Part shown: positions 9,451-18,075 of the stretch, in pieces
How the letters are laid out: every line of letters begins with the position of its first letter
Position numbering within the stretch: the first letter of the stretch is position 1
NCBI GenBank assembly: GCA_036758285.1
Contig: DAIOWV010000008.1
Location: 6,401-70,400 of the forward strand
From: Taishania sp036758285
Lineage (GTDB): Bacteria; Bacteroidota; Bacteroidia; Flavobacteriales_D; Crocinitomicaceae
Direction: 5' to 3'
DNA length: 64,000 nucleotides
Position numbers and translations under genes: made by a program
Notes under the pieces: generated by a model
What the model saw: the letters and a program-made list of their open reading frames with translations, nothing else
The model's database searches: none
What the model was told of the DNA's origin: nothing

Positions 9451-9996
9451 ATGAGTTTTGAAACTATAAAAGCACTTCACATTATTTTTATGGTAAGCTG
9501 GTTTGCCGGTTTATTTTATATTGTTCGTTTGTTCATTTATCACACAGAAGCACAAGAACGTACACAAGTGGAACGGGATATTTTATCCAAACAATTTGTA
9601 GAAATGGAAAAAAAATTGTGGTGGATTATTACAACCCCTGCAATGATTTTAACTGCAACTTTTGGTATTTGTATGTTTTTATATCCAGGTCACACTTATC
9701 TAATTTATCAACCATGGATGCATGTTAAATTGGCTTTTGTTGTTCTATTACTTATTTATCATTTTACTTGCCAGAAAATTTTATTTGACCTAAAAAAAGA
9801 CATTTACAATTGGAAATCTACGGGATTGAGATTGTGGAACGAAATAGCAACGTTAGTTTTAGTTGCCATTGTTTTCATCGTTACAACAAAAGGAGCAATG
9901 GTGTGGTGGAAAGGCACAATAGGTTTCTTTGCAACAGCTGTAGGTTTGATGATTTTGATTAAGATTTATAAACGTGTTCGGCAAAAAAGTGACTAA
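9451..9996 (+). CDS. hemJ: Protoporphyrinogen IX oxidase HemJ
   Basis: A 181-residue integral membrane protein with four to five helices. The N-terminal ALHIIFMVSWFAGLFYIVRL with its conserved His, followed by FIYHTEA and later YQPWMHVKLAFV, is the signature of the HemJ (UPF0093) family, which oxidises protoporphyrinogen IX to protoporphyrin IX in haem synthesis in bacteria without HemG/HemY. Length is normal. It is monocistronic here; the binding lipoprotein upstream is on the same strand 70 bases away but shows no functional tie. Confidence 0.85.
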   Translation: MSFETIKALHIIFMVSWFAGLFYIVRLFIYHTEAQERTQVERDILSKQFVEMEKKLWWIITTPAMILTATFGICMFLYPGHTYLIYQPWMHVKLAFVVLLLIYHFTCQKILFDLKKDIYNWKSTGLRLWNEIATLVLVAIVFIVTTKGAMVWWKGTIGFFATAVGLMILIKIYKRVRQKSD

Positions 9997-10046
9997 TAAG
10001 ATTTGATTTTAGTGACTTTTTCTGTTTTATACATTGATATAGCTAA

Positions 10047-12356
10047 ATGAATAATAAGATGAAACTTTTTTTATTACTTACTATTGTTTTGCATGGCTTT
10101 ATAACGCATTCTCAATTGAGTGTAAATGAACAGAAAAAACTATCAATGTATGTTATTACTTCAGTAAATAAATTACGAAATAAACACAGTTCATCTGCAT
10201 TAAAATATAATGATACTTTATTTCAAGCAGCAGAATTTCATAGCAAATACATGCTATCCAACAAAATTTTATCACATAATCAAAAAACAGCCAAGTACAA
10301 AACTCCCTATGCAAGGGTTCAGGAATTTAACGGGACAGCATTCCAAACAGTAGGTGAAAATATTTACCAATCGAAGGCACAACGTTTCCCATTAGAAGAA
10401 AATGATTTAAAAAAATTAGCCGAAGAAATATTTGAAGGTTGGAAAAATTCGGAAGCTCATTATGAGAACATGATCAATTCCGAATATACGCATGCTGCAC
10501 TTGCTTTTGCTGTAAATAAAGATGGTGTGTTTTATGTTACACATGTATTTGGGAGAAAGGGATTTGTTGTTGAAGGACAGTTGTCAAATGACGCTTTTGG
10601 AATAAAAAAAGCCCCTCAAAATTGTGGAGATAGTTACAAAGCATTTCTTAATATTGTTATGAATCTTGCTAATAATACTGAAGTTAGTGGAAATGATATT
10701 ATTTTGTACGCTAGCAACTTAGATGTGTTAAAAAAGATTGTTAACTCCCCAACGGATGGTATTGTAATCGATTTGATTCATAAAAAACAATTTCCATGTA
10801 ATCGCGAAAATCAATTAGATGCTTCTCTAGTTTATGACGGTATTCTTTTGAAACCTATCTATAGAGATGAATTGTTCAACAATAATCAAGCGCAAAGTAA
10901 GTATAGATTAATCTCCAAAGTTGGTGAAGTACCAGCAAATATTAACATAAATGATTACTCTATTTCAATTATTCTCTTAAAAAATGGAAAAGCTTGCCGC
11001 TATATTTATCAAGTTGAAGTAGATAGTGATTATTACCCTTTAAATAAAATTAAAACAATTGTAGAAGATAATCATATTGAACTAAGAAATAAACCATTAA
11101 CAGGTACCGAAACAATAAAATTTGATTTTGATGTCAATCAATTTAACCTAAAAAGTATTCCAAAAATTTCCTCGTTTGAAGGTGTTAAGTTAATAATTAT
11201 TAAAGCATTTAGTTCTGTAGAAGGCGATTCCACCAACAATATTCGTTTGCAAAATGAACGAGCTAGAACCATTTTAAAATTCATAGAATCATCCATACCA
11301 TTAGAGAATGTGAAAATAGAAATTGAGGCAAAAGAGAATTGGGAACAATTTCGATTTCAATTACAAACAATCGGACAACATAAATTAGCTATAGCATCCA
11401 ATGATAGCTTAAGAGTAGTAATTAAAGAACGATTATTGAATTTTCCAAATTGGGATAAAGTCTTTGCAATGCAACGTACTTCATATGTGAATATTTTTTA
11501 TGAAATAAACAAAACTGTTGAACCAAAATTATTGCCAGAATTGAATTTAAGATCAGCAATTTTAGAAAACAATGAATTATTAGTTCAAAAAGCATTATTC
11601 AAATTATATGATTCTGAAGGTCAGTCAAACTTGGCGTTTTTGTTAGAGCCTCAAATAGTGGATTATTTTTATAAAAATAACAAAGGATTAGGCAATTATT
11701 TTGCTCTATTAACCGATGTTTTTCATGACAATCCTCATGAAGTGGTTCGACTCGTAAACTATTGGATTAATCACTTTTCAGAATTATCAATTGCTGCAAA
11801 ACAAAATCTGTTAAATCTTTATACACATTTAAATGTCTTTTTACTGCAAGATTGGGATGTGAGCAGCTCATTATTAGCTTCGGTTATGTCTCCTTATGTG
11901 ATTCAAAAATTATATAAGCCAGATGAACTTGTGATTGATTTATTATTGAATCTTCATTCCTCTTTTTTGTTGTATTATGGACATACGAATGACGGTTCAA
12001 TAAGTGAATCATTTCAGTTTATTTCAAATCATTACAAATCAAAAAGTCTAACAATTCAAGAGGATGTTGATTTGATATTATTTTACAATCATTACAGTAT
12101 GTTTAAATTAACCTACGATCGATTGAAACCAAAAATTGAAGAGAAAATTTATAACGAACAATCCTTGTTTTCTTTTATTCAAACAATGTTACTAATGAAT
12201 GAGGAAATAGAGACAGATTTTTTTGCTGATGTAAATAGACAAGCGGCTATTTTAAATTCTAAAAGATGGTGTCGCTATATTTCAAATAATTTTCAAATCT
12301 TGAGAAATGAAAAAATAAAAACACAGTTTTGTGAAACATGTAAAAGCGAATTTTAA
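10047..12356 (+). CDS. Secreted CAP-domain protein with OmpA-like segment
   Basis: A 769-residue secreted protein. After a signal peptide (about 1-26) a CAP/SCP domain covers roughly 27-170: LRNKHSSSALKYNDTL, AAEFHSKYML, SHNQ, TVGENIYQ and HYENMINSEYTHAALAFA are the usual CAP blocks. From about 350 to 430 a stretch with IKFDFDVNQFNL, IKAFSSVEGD and RLQNERARTILKFI resembles an OmpA-like peptidoglycan-binding fold, though degenerate. The remaining helical C-terminus is not recognised. Two in-frame ATGs (10047 and 10059) are possible. CAP proteins in bacteria are of unclear function; binding of cell wall or lipid is likely. Confidence 0.75.
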   Translation: MNNKMKLFLLLTIVLHGFITHSQLSVNEQKKLSMYVITSVNKLRNKHSSSALKYNDTLFQAAEFHSKYMLSNKILSHNQKTAKYKTPYARVQEFNGTAFQTVGENIYQSKAQRFPLEENDLKKLAEEIFEGWKNSEAHYENMINSEYTHAALAFAVNKDGVFYVTHVFGRKGFVVEGQLSNDAFGIKKAPQNCGDSYKAFLNIVMNLANNTEVSGNDIILYASNLDVLKKIVNSPTDGIVIDLIHKKQFPCNRENQLDASLVYDGILLKPIYRDELFNNNQAQSKYRLISKVGEVPANININDYSISIILLKNGKACRYIYQVEVDSDYYPLNKIKTIVEDNHIELRNKPLTGTETIKFDFDVNQFNLKSIPKISSFEGVKLIIIKAFSSVEGDSTNNIRLQNERARTILKFIESSIPLENVKIEIEAKENWEQFRFQLQTIGQHKLAIASNDSLRVVIKERLLNFPNWDKVFAMQRTSYVNIFYEINKTVEPKLLPELNLRSAILENNELLVQKALFKLYDSEGQSNLAFLLEPQIVDYFYKNNKGLGNYFALLTDVFHDNPHEVVRLVNYWINHFSELSIAAKQNLLNLYTHLNVFLLQDWDVSSSLLASVMSPYVIQKLYKPDELVIDLLLNLHSSFLLYYGHTNDGSISESFQFISNHYKSKSLTIQEDVDLILFYNHYSMFKLTYDRLKPKIEEKIYNEQSLFSFIQTMLLMNEEIETDFFADVNRQAAILNSKRWCRYISNNFQILRNEKIKTQFCETCKSEF

Positions 12357-12410
12357 AATATAACATGTAACGATTTGCTTTTGAGTTCGTTATTTGAATA
12401 AATCGTTTTT

Positions 12411-13604
12411 ATGAAACACCTCTTTTTTCTCTTCTTTTTGTTTGTGGGTGTAGGTTATGCTCAAAAAACAGCAAATTTTCTTCCATTAACATCATATCAG
12501 CCAACGGATTCTTTTGAAGATTTAAAACAGATTGATTCAATTTTTGTTGGAAAATCCATTATTGGCTTAGGTGAATCAACCCATGGAACAAGCGAATTTG
12601 TAGTGTTACGTCATCGAATTTTTAAATATTTAGTTGAAAATCATGAATTTAACACCTTTTTCTTAGAGGCGGATTATGCTGCTTGTCAACGAGTTAATCG
12701 ATACATACATGGGTCAGATGATAATGTAGATTCTGCCACTAACAAGCTTCTTTTATGGCCTTGGATAACATCTGAAATGACATCTTTAATTGAATGGATG
12801 AGAGTCTATAATTTCAAAAATGGAAACAAGTTGAATTTTGTAGGTACTGACATGCAGTTGGCTAAAGATGAATTACCAGAATTTGAACGATTATTTTCTA
12901 AACGACCAGAAATAATCGATAAAGCAATAAAAATAGACTCTCTATTAACAGGGAAATTACAATTTGAGAAACAAAATGTAAATGCTGCACTGTCAATTTG
13001 GAAAGAAATCTGTGACGATCAACAAAAAAATACATCTTACGATTGGTTGTTGACAAAGAGAAGCTTAGATCAATTTTTTCAATCCAAAGAAAAATTTTAT
13101 TATAATTTTCGAGATAGCTGCATGGCTGAAAATATAGTTTATTACAAACAACTATATCCTGAAACAAAAGGTATCTATTTTGCACACAACATACATGTAA
13201 GTAAAGCATTAAGTAGAAGAGCTAATTTTTCAGATGTTAAAAGAACAGGTACTTTTTTATCAGAACGATTAGGTGAAAATTATGCTGCATTTGCACTTTC
13301 TACTTATGAGGGTGAATTTAATGTTCTGGATTATGTTGGAAAACAAATTAAACCAACTGAAACAAGTGTTTTGTATCGAAAATTTAATATAAGTAGAAGT
13401 GTTGAAAAAGCATTTTCTAAAACAAAGTATTCAATGGGTTACTTAAATGCCAATTACTTAAAAACAAACAAATTATATTCTATAGTTGATATTGGAGCTG
13501 CTATTATTAGAAAAAATAACTATCGAGCGATAAAACCAACCGATTTTAATGGCGTTTTCTTTCTTCGAACAACTACACCTACTCATTTACTAATAAATAG
13601 GTAG
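12411..13604 (+). CDS. Erythromycin esterase-family protein
   Basis: A 397-residue protein with an 18-residue signal peptide, so it is secreted or periplasmic. The family blocks are GLGESTHGTSEF (about 51-62, with the catalytic-type E and H), FFLEADYAAC, LNFVGTDMQ and GIYFAHNIHVSK. Ere esterases open the macrolactone of erythromycin, but most chromosomal relatives in Bacteroidota act on unknown esters. Its short distance (49 bases) from the next gene does not by itself show that it belongs to the ketosynthase cluster that follows. Confidence 0.85.
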   Translation: MKHLFFLFFLFVGVGYAQKTANFLPLTSYQPTDSFEDLKQIDSIFVGKSIIGLGESTHGTSEFVVLRHRIFKYLVENHEFNTFFLEADYAACQRVNRYIHGSDDNVDSATNKLLLWPWITSEMTSLIEWMRVYNFKNGNKLNFVGTDMQLAKDELPEFERLFSKRPEIIDKAIKIDSLLTGKLQFEKQNVNAALSIWKEICDDQQKNTSYDWLLTKRSLDQFFQSKEKFYYNFRDSCMAENIVYYKQLYPETKGIYFAHNIHVSKALSRRANFSDVKRTGTFLSERLGENYAAFALSTYEGEFNVLDYVGKQIKPTETSVLYRKFNISRSVEKAFSKTKYSMGYLNANYLKTNKLYSIVDIGAAIIRKNNYRAIKPTDFNGVFFLRTTTPTHLLINR

Positions 13605-13639
13605 TTAATATTCACCAGTTTTCATATTCGCAATTTTCA

Positions 13640-13647
13640 TATATTTG
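13640..13647 (+). promoter_or_regulatory. Putative -7 box of the ketosynthase cluster
   Basis: TATATTTG fits TAnnTTTG and ends 5 bases before the ATG at 13653, again predicting a leaderless or nearly leaderless transcript. It would drive the first gene of the 13653-17655 gene run. Confidence 0.35.
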
Positions 13648-13652
13648 TAATT

Positions 13653-14048
13653 ATGAAAAAAAGTGAAATCCCTCAAGATGAAAGTGCTTTAAAAGGCTGG
13701 ACTAGAGAGGTTTGTTATGCTAAAAACGAAGAGGGGAACTATGAACAAGGGTTGAGTACTGGCTGGAGTGTAAAAAAAGACGCTTTAGATGGTGCATGGA
13801 ATGAAGTTGAACGAAAAATTCAAGAAGCATTAAATCTTGTTAACACTGGTAAAGCAAGTCCAGTTTTGTATTACATGGAGCTTAAATTGATGGATGTAAG
13901 TGTCCTGTCTCATTATACAGGTTTTTGGAAGTGGAGAATTAAACAACATTTTAAACCTTCTAAATTTAATAAACTGTCGAATAAAGTTTTACAGAAATAC
14001 GCCGATGTATTTGAAATCAGTGTAGAACAATTGAAAAACATTAAGTAA
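13653..14048 (+). CDS. Conserved-looking 131-aa protein of unknown function
   Basis: A small soluble protein without signal peptide or membrane helix. Tryptophan- and tyrosine-rich segments (GWTREVCYAK, LSTGWSVKKDALDGAWNEVE, YTGFWKWRIKQHF) and a C-terminal helix that resembles a small DNA- or protein-binding helical bundle (KFNKLSNKVLQKYADVFEIS) can be seen. I do not recognise the family. The BtrH-like gene starts at the very next base after its stop, so the two are translationally linked and it should work with the BtrH-type protein, perhaps in acyl transfer or as a partner subunit. Confidence 0.7.
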   Translation: MKKSEIPQDESALKGWTREVCYAKNEEGNYEQGLSTGWSVKKDALDGAWNEVERKIQEALNLVNTGKASPVLYYMELKLMDVSVLSHYTGFWKWRIKQHFKPSKFNKLSNKVLQKYADVFEISVEQLKNIK

Positions 14049-15056
14049 TTGGAAAATTTCAAACATTATCAAACTGCTCATTGTGAAAATGGGGTGACTG
14101 TTGGGTTATTAAAGCAAGCAGGTTTAGAACAAATCACAGAACCATTAGCATTTGGCATTGGATCTGGATTGTTTTATATTGAAATTCCATTTTTAAAATT
14201 ACAAAGCGGACCAGCAATTTCATTTAGAACATTTCCGGGGAATATTTTTAAAAGAACATGTAAAGCTTTTGATGTTAAACTAGAGTCCAAAAAATATCGA
14301 AATGAAGAAAAAGCAATGTATGAACTAGATGCATTGTTAGAACAAAACATTTCTGTTGGATGTCAAGTTGGTGTTTTTCATTTGTCATATTATCCAAAAG
14401 AATATCGTTTTCATTTTAACGCACATAATTTAATCGTTTTTGGAAGAGAAGGAAATAATTATTTAGTCTCTGATCCAATTATGGAAGAAACAGCTATCTT
14501 GTCAAGAGAAGACATGCGTAAAGTACGATTTGCTAAGGGGGTTCTTGCTCCAAAAGGACATATTTATTATCCTACTTCTGAAGTAAATGTTACAGAAGAA
14601 CAACTCATTCATGCAATCAAAAAAGGAATCAATAGAAATTGCCGTGATATGCTGCGAATTCCAGGAGGTGTTGCAGGAGTGAAAGGAATTAATTATACAG
14701 CTAAAAATATTCGTAAGTGGCGTGAGAAATTAGGTGAACGTAAAGCTGCACTTTATTTGGGACAAATAGTTCGTATGCAAGAAGAAATCGGAACCGGAGG
14801 TGGTGGATTTCGTTATCTTTATGGTGCATTTCTTGAAGAATCTGCTGCAATTACTGGAAATGATGATTTGCTACTGGTTTCCGAAAAGATTACAAAAGCA
14901 GGTGATTTATGGAGAGATAGTGCTGTTCAGATGGCTGGTATTTACAAAGGTCGATTAACTTCTCAAGCAGACTATAATAAAAGTGCTGATATATTAAATG
15001 AAATTAGTATAATTGAAAAAGATGCATTCACTCAATTGAACAAAATTAAAATTTGA
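14049..15056 (+). CDS. BtrH-like acyltransferase (BtrH N-terminal domain)
   Basis: A 335-residue protein that starts with TTG immediately after the upstream stop; no ATG is available at the conserved start. The N-terminus TAHCENGVTVGLL carries the Cys (C12) expected of the BtrH_N papain-like fold, followed by AFGIGSGLFYIEIPF and later HLSYYPKEYRFHFNAHNLIVFG with conserved His, and YLVSDP. BtrH in butirosin synthesis transfers an acyl group from an acyl carrier protein to an amine. An ACP is encoded 2.7 kb downstream (17803), so release or transfer of an ACP-bound polyketide chain is a reasonable role. The C-terminal half is the helical domain usually fused to BtrH_N. Confidence 0.75.
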   Translation: MENFKHYQTAHCENGVTVGLLKQAGLEQITEPLAFGIGSGLFYIEIPFLKLQSGPAISFRTFPGNIFKRTCKAFDVKLESKKYRNEEKAMYELDALLEQNISVGCQVGVFHLSYYPKEYRFHFNAHNLIVFGREGNNYLVSDPIMEETAILSREDMRKVRFAKGVLAPKGHIYYPTSEVNVTEEQLIHAIKKGINRNCRDMLRIPGGVAGVKGINYTAKNIRKWREKLGERKAALYLGQIVRMQEEIGTGGGGFRYLYGAFLEESAAITGNDDLLLVSEKITKAGDLWRDSAVQMAGIYKGRLTSQADYNKSADILNEISIIEKDAFTQLNKIKI

Positions 15057-15060
15057 TGTT

Positions 15061-15612
15061 ATGTCTATAACACAGTCGACTTCCTCTAAATATTTCATGC
15101 AACTTAATGTAATTTATTTTGCACTGATGATTATGCAAATAAATTCATTAATTGGTTTTTTTCTACTTTTTCCTTCTGGCGATCAGGATATGGGGTTGGA
15201 CTTTTTTAGTACGAAGACAAATTCATTTGTTGTTAATCAGCAAAGTTTATTAATCGTTAGCGTTATGGTGTTGGTTACTTATTTTGTAAGCCAGTATTTT
15301 TATAAAAAGCGACTGGAAGATATCAAACTTCATGATTCATTAGTGAGAAAAATGACAATATATAGAGCTGTTTTTATCGTAAGAATTGCTATCTTACAGT
15401 CAGCTGTAGTAATGTCAGCGGTTTTATTTTTTGTGAATTCAGATAAGTTGATGTTAGTTGCTTTTGTAATCTTATTCTTATATTTTATTACACTTAAACC
15501 GAGTAAAAATAAAATCATTAAAGATTTAGAATTAAAATCGGATGAAGAATCACAGCTGAATAGTCCAAATGAAATTATTTTTAAAGAAAAACGTAATAGA
15601 AATTACGATTAA
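15061..15612 (+). CDS. Four-helix membrane protein of unknown function
   Basis: A 183-residue integral membrane protein, starting with ATG 4 bases after the BtrH-like gene. Hydrophobic helices lie near residues 15-37, 60-80, 102-125 and 128-146; the last 35 residues are charged and cytoplasmic. I do not recognise a family. Its position between the BtrH-like protein and the ABC exporter genes suggests a membrane partner of the exporter or of the assembly enzymes. Confidence 0.7.
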   Translation: MSITQSTSSKYFMQLNVIYFALMIMQINSLIGFFLLFPSGDQDMGLDFFSTKTNSFVVNQQSLLIVSVMVLVTYFVSQYFYKKRLEDIKLHDSLVRKMTIYRAVFIVRIAILQSAVVMSAVLFFVNSDKLMLVAFVILFLYFITLKPSKNKIIKDLELKSDEESQLNSPNEIIFKEKRNRNYD

Positions 15613-15634
15613 TTAAAATTGTTACTTGCTGTCG

Positions 15635-16378
15635 ATGAATTCCATTATAGAAATAGAATCTCTTTTTAAAAATTACCCTAAAAGTCAAAAATCAGCAGTT
15701 AGTGATGTTAATTTGTCTGTTTTTAGTGGTGAAAAATTTGGTATTTTCGGACCAAATGGAGCTGGAAAAACGACCTTAATTTCTATCATGTGTGGAATTT
15801 TAAAACCAACAGGAGGCAATGTAAGTTATTATTTAAATAATGGCTCTGTAGATGTAAAACTGGCCCTAAAAGATATTGGTTACGTTCCTCAGGATTTTGC
15901 ATTTTATCCCGAATTAACCGCAGATCAAAACCTAACTTATTTTGGGACTATGTATGGAGTAAATTCGCAAAATTTAACTAAAAAAATCGATTTAATACTG
16001 GATAAGCTAGGTTTAAGCCATGTTAAACACAAGAAAGTAATGACGTTTTCTGGAGGGATGAAGCGAAGAATTAACCTGGCAATTGGTATTCTAAATGATC
16101 CAAAAATATTATTTCTAGATGAGCCAACGGTTGGAGTAGATGTTCAAAGTAAACATGCAATTTTTCAATTATTGGAAGAATTAAATCAAAAGGGAACGAC
16201 TATTTTATACACTTCACATCACTTAAAAGAAGCGGAAGATTTTTGTGATAGAATTGCATTAATTGATGATGGACAAATCATCGGATTAGGTACTCTTCAA
16301 GAATTAACAAATCAACACAAGGTTCAAAATTTAGAAGAACTATTGATTTTTTTAACTGGAAAAAACTTACGAGATTAA
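15635..16378 (+). CDS. ABC exporter ATPase (drug/lipid type)
   Basis: A 247-residue ATP-binding subunit. Walker A is GPNGAGKTT, the Q loop PQDFAFYPELTADQNL, the signature SGGMKRRINLAIGI, Walker B ILFLDEPTVGVD and the switch His is in YTSHHLKEAEDF. The frame is open from a TTG at 15626, but the ATG at 15635 aligns with normal starts. Its stop overlaps the permease start as TAATG, so the two subunits are translationally coupled. Together they form an ABC-2 exporter of the CcmA/DrrA kind. Confidence 0.9.
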   Translation: MNSIIEIESLFKNYPKSQKSAVSDVNLSVFSGEKFGIFGPNGAGKTTLISIMCGILKPTGGNVSYYLNNGSVDVKLALKDIGYVPQDFAFYPELTADQNLTYFGTMYGVNSQNLTKKIDLILDKLGLSHVKHKKVMTFSGGMKRRINLAIGILNDPKILFLDEPTVGVDVQSKHAIFQLLEELNQKGTTILYTSHHLKEAEDFCDRIALIDDGQIIGLGTLQELTNQHKVQNLEELLIFLTGKNLRD

Positions 16379-17655
16379 TGAAAAAGTTAATAGCTTCTAT
16401 TGTTAAAGAAATTCAGTTAATAATACACGATAAAGTAGGACTTTTACTGATGTTTTTGATGCCTGTTTTACTTGTGTTTATTATTACAGTCGTTCAAGAT
16501 AGTGCGTTTAAATTAGTTAATGACAATAAACTAGAACTGCTAGTAACGAACAAGGATAAGGGTAGCTTAGGTGATACTTTGATTGCAATGTTGAATCATG
16601 CAGGGAATTTTAATTTAGATGAAAAAAATGAATTAACAGAAAAGCAATTACAAAAAGATGGACTCGAAAATGGTAAACTAGCCAGTATTTATATCCCAGA
16701 AAATTTTTCTCAAGCAATTGAGAACAATAATGGAATTGTAACAAAACTAATTCTCAAAGAATTTGGCGTTTCTGATGATGAGGTGAAAGATCAACAATCA
16801 AAAACAAACCTGACCATTTATTTCGATCCTGTTTTACAAGAAAACTTTCAATATACATTAATTACCAACTTAAAGACAGTAATAACAGGTATGGAGAATA
16901 AGGTCATGTTGAATCAATTGTTTGAGGAAATGGGATACGATGAAATTCCAAAACACATTTCAGACAAATTGATTGGTGAAACTACCCCCATTATTGCTAA
17001 ACATGCAACTTTTGAAGGGAAACAAAAGATGACACCTAATTCCACACAGCACAATGTACCTGCTTGGTCGATTTTTGCAATGTTTTTCATGGTAGTCTCT
17101 CTAGGTGGAAATTTGGTCAAAGAGCGTTTGTCTGGAAGTTTTATTCGTTTGATGACAATTCCACCAAGTTTTAAATTTACGTTATTCAGTAAAATAATAG
17201 TCTATGTTATCATTGCTGTTTGTCAGTTGTTTTTACTTTTTTGTATTGGATATTTTATTTTTCCTTTACTTAACTTACCAAAATTGCAAATTCCAAATGC
17301 ATTTATTCAGTTAACAATAGTTTCTGTTTTGTGTGGATTAGCAGCTGTAAGTTATGCAGTCTTGATTGGTACGTATTCTAAATCACAAGAACAAGCAAAC
17401 GGTTTTGGAGCTGTTTCTATTGTAATATTTGCTGCAATTGGTGGAATTTGGGTTCCAACTTTTGTAATGCCCGATTACATGCAAACGATTGCTTGTTTTT
17501 CACCTTTACATTGGTGTTTAGAAGGTTATTATGTTTTGTTTTTGAAAAATGGTGATTGGAACGCTTTAGCTCCATCTATTCTTTTTCTTTCTATTTTCAT
17601 AATAGTATGTCAAGTATTGGCTTATTTGAAATTAAAAACACAAAACTATTTGTAG
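16378..17655 (+). CDS. ABC-2 type exporter permease
   Basis: A 425-residue permease of the YhgE/YadH kind: one N-terminal helix (about 22-42), a periplasmic domain of about 190 residues (40-230), then five helices from residue 235 on. The segment LVKERLSGSFIRLMTIP preceding helix 3 is typical of ABC-2 permeases that act on drugs, lipids or polyketides. It is coupled to the ATPase gene. Cargo is unknown; the neighbouring ACP and ketosynthases suggest the product they make. Confidence 0.88.
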   Translation: MKKLIASIVKEIQLIIHDKVGLLLMFLMPVLLVFIITVVQDSAFKLVNDNKLELLVTNKDKGSLGDTLIAMLNHAGNFNLDEKNELTEKQLQKDGLENGKLASIYIPENFSQAIENNNGIVTKLILKEFGVSDDEVKDQQSKTNLTIYFDPVLQENFQYTLITNLKTVITGMENKVMLNQLFEEMGYDEIPKHISDKLIGETTPIIAKHATFEGKQKMTPNSTQHNVPAWSIFAMFFMVVSLGGNLVKERLSGSFIRLMTIPPSFKFTLFSKIIVYVIIAVCQLFLLFCIGYFIFPLLNLPKLQIPNAFIQLTIVSVLCGLAAVSYAVLIGTYSKSQEQANGFGAVSIVIFAAIGGIWVPTFVMPDYMQTIACFSPLHWCLEGYYVLFLKNGDWNALAPSILFLSIFIIVCQVLAYLKLKTQNYL

Positions 17656-17767
17656 TAATTGAAAGTTGAAAATAAACAGGGATAAAAATTCTTTCAAAGA
17701 AAAATCAAAATAACGTACAAGAGATAAATATCAAAAAATAATATCTCAAAAATGTATATCAATTAAT

Positions 17768-17775
17768 TACATTTG
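17768..17775 (+). promoter_or_regulatory. Putative -7 box before the ACP gene
   Basis: TACATTTG fits TAnnTTTG, 27 bases before the ATG at 17803, in the 147-base space after the exporter. It suggests that the ACP-ketosynthase genes also have their own promoter. Confidence 0.35.
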
Positions 17776-17802
17776 TGAAATTATAAACTGAATTACTTTA
17801 AA

Positions 17803-18072
17803 ATGGAAATATCTAGAGAAGATTTAAAACTTGAATTTAAACAACATTTGATCAATTATTTAAATTTATTAGATGTAAATGTTGATGATATCAAGGATGA
17901 TGAAGAATTATTTGGAGGTGATTTAGGATTAGATTCTATAGATTCAGTTGAACTTATCGTTTTGTTGGATAGAGAATATGGAATTAAAATTAAAAACCCA
18001 ACCGAAGGTCGTCAAATCTTAGTGAATGTAAATACGATTGTTGATTATATTATCACTAATAGAACGAAATAA
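17803..18072 (+). CDS. Acyl carrier protein of the ketosynthase cluster
   Basis: An 89-residue carrier protein. The phosphopantetheine site is S45 in GLDSIDSVELIVLLD; the preceding LFGGDLG and following EYGIKI complete the motif. It carries the growing acyl chain as a thioester. It is not the housekeeping AcpP by context: it sits 3 bases before a ketosynthase and behind an exporter. Length is usual for type II polyketide or aryl-polyene ACPs. Confidence 0.9.
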   Translation: MEISREDLKLEFKQHLINYLNLLDVNVDDIKDDEELFGGDLGLDSIDSVELIVLLDREYGIKIKNPTEGRQILVNVNTIVDYIITNRTK

Positions 18073-18075
18073 TAA

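Noticed and set aside
9984..10022. AAAAAGT/ACTTTTT inverted repeat after hemJ as terminator
   Set aside because: Only seven weak pairs around a long loop; likely chance in AT-rich sequence.
12369..12410. AACGATTT/AAATCGTT with T run before the esterase gene as a terminator
   Set aside because: Eight AT-rich pairs with a 23-base loop give a weak hairpin, and it would lie right against the ATG at 12411.
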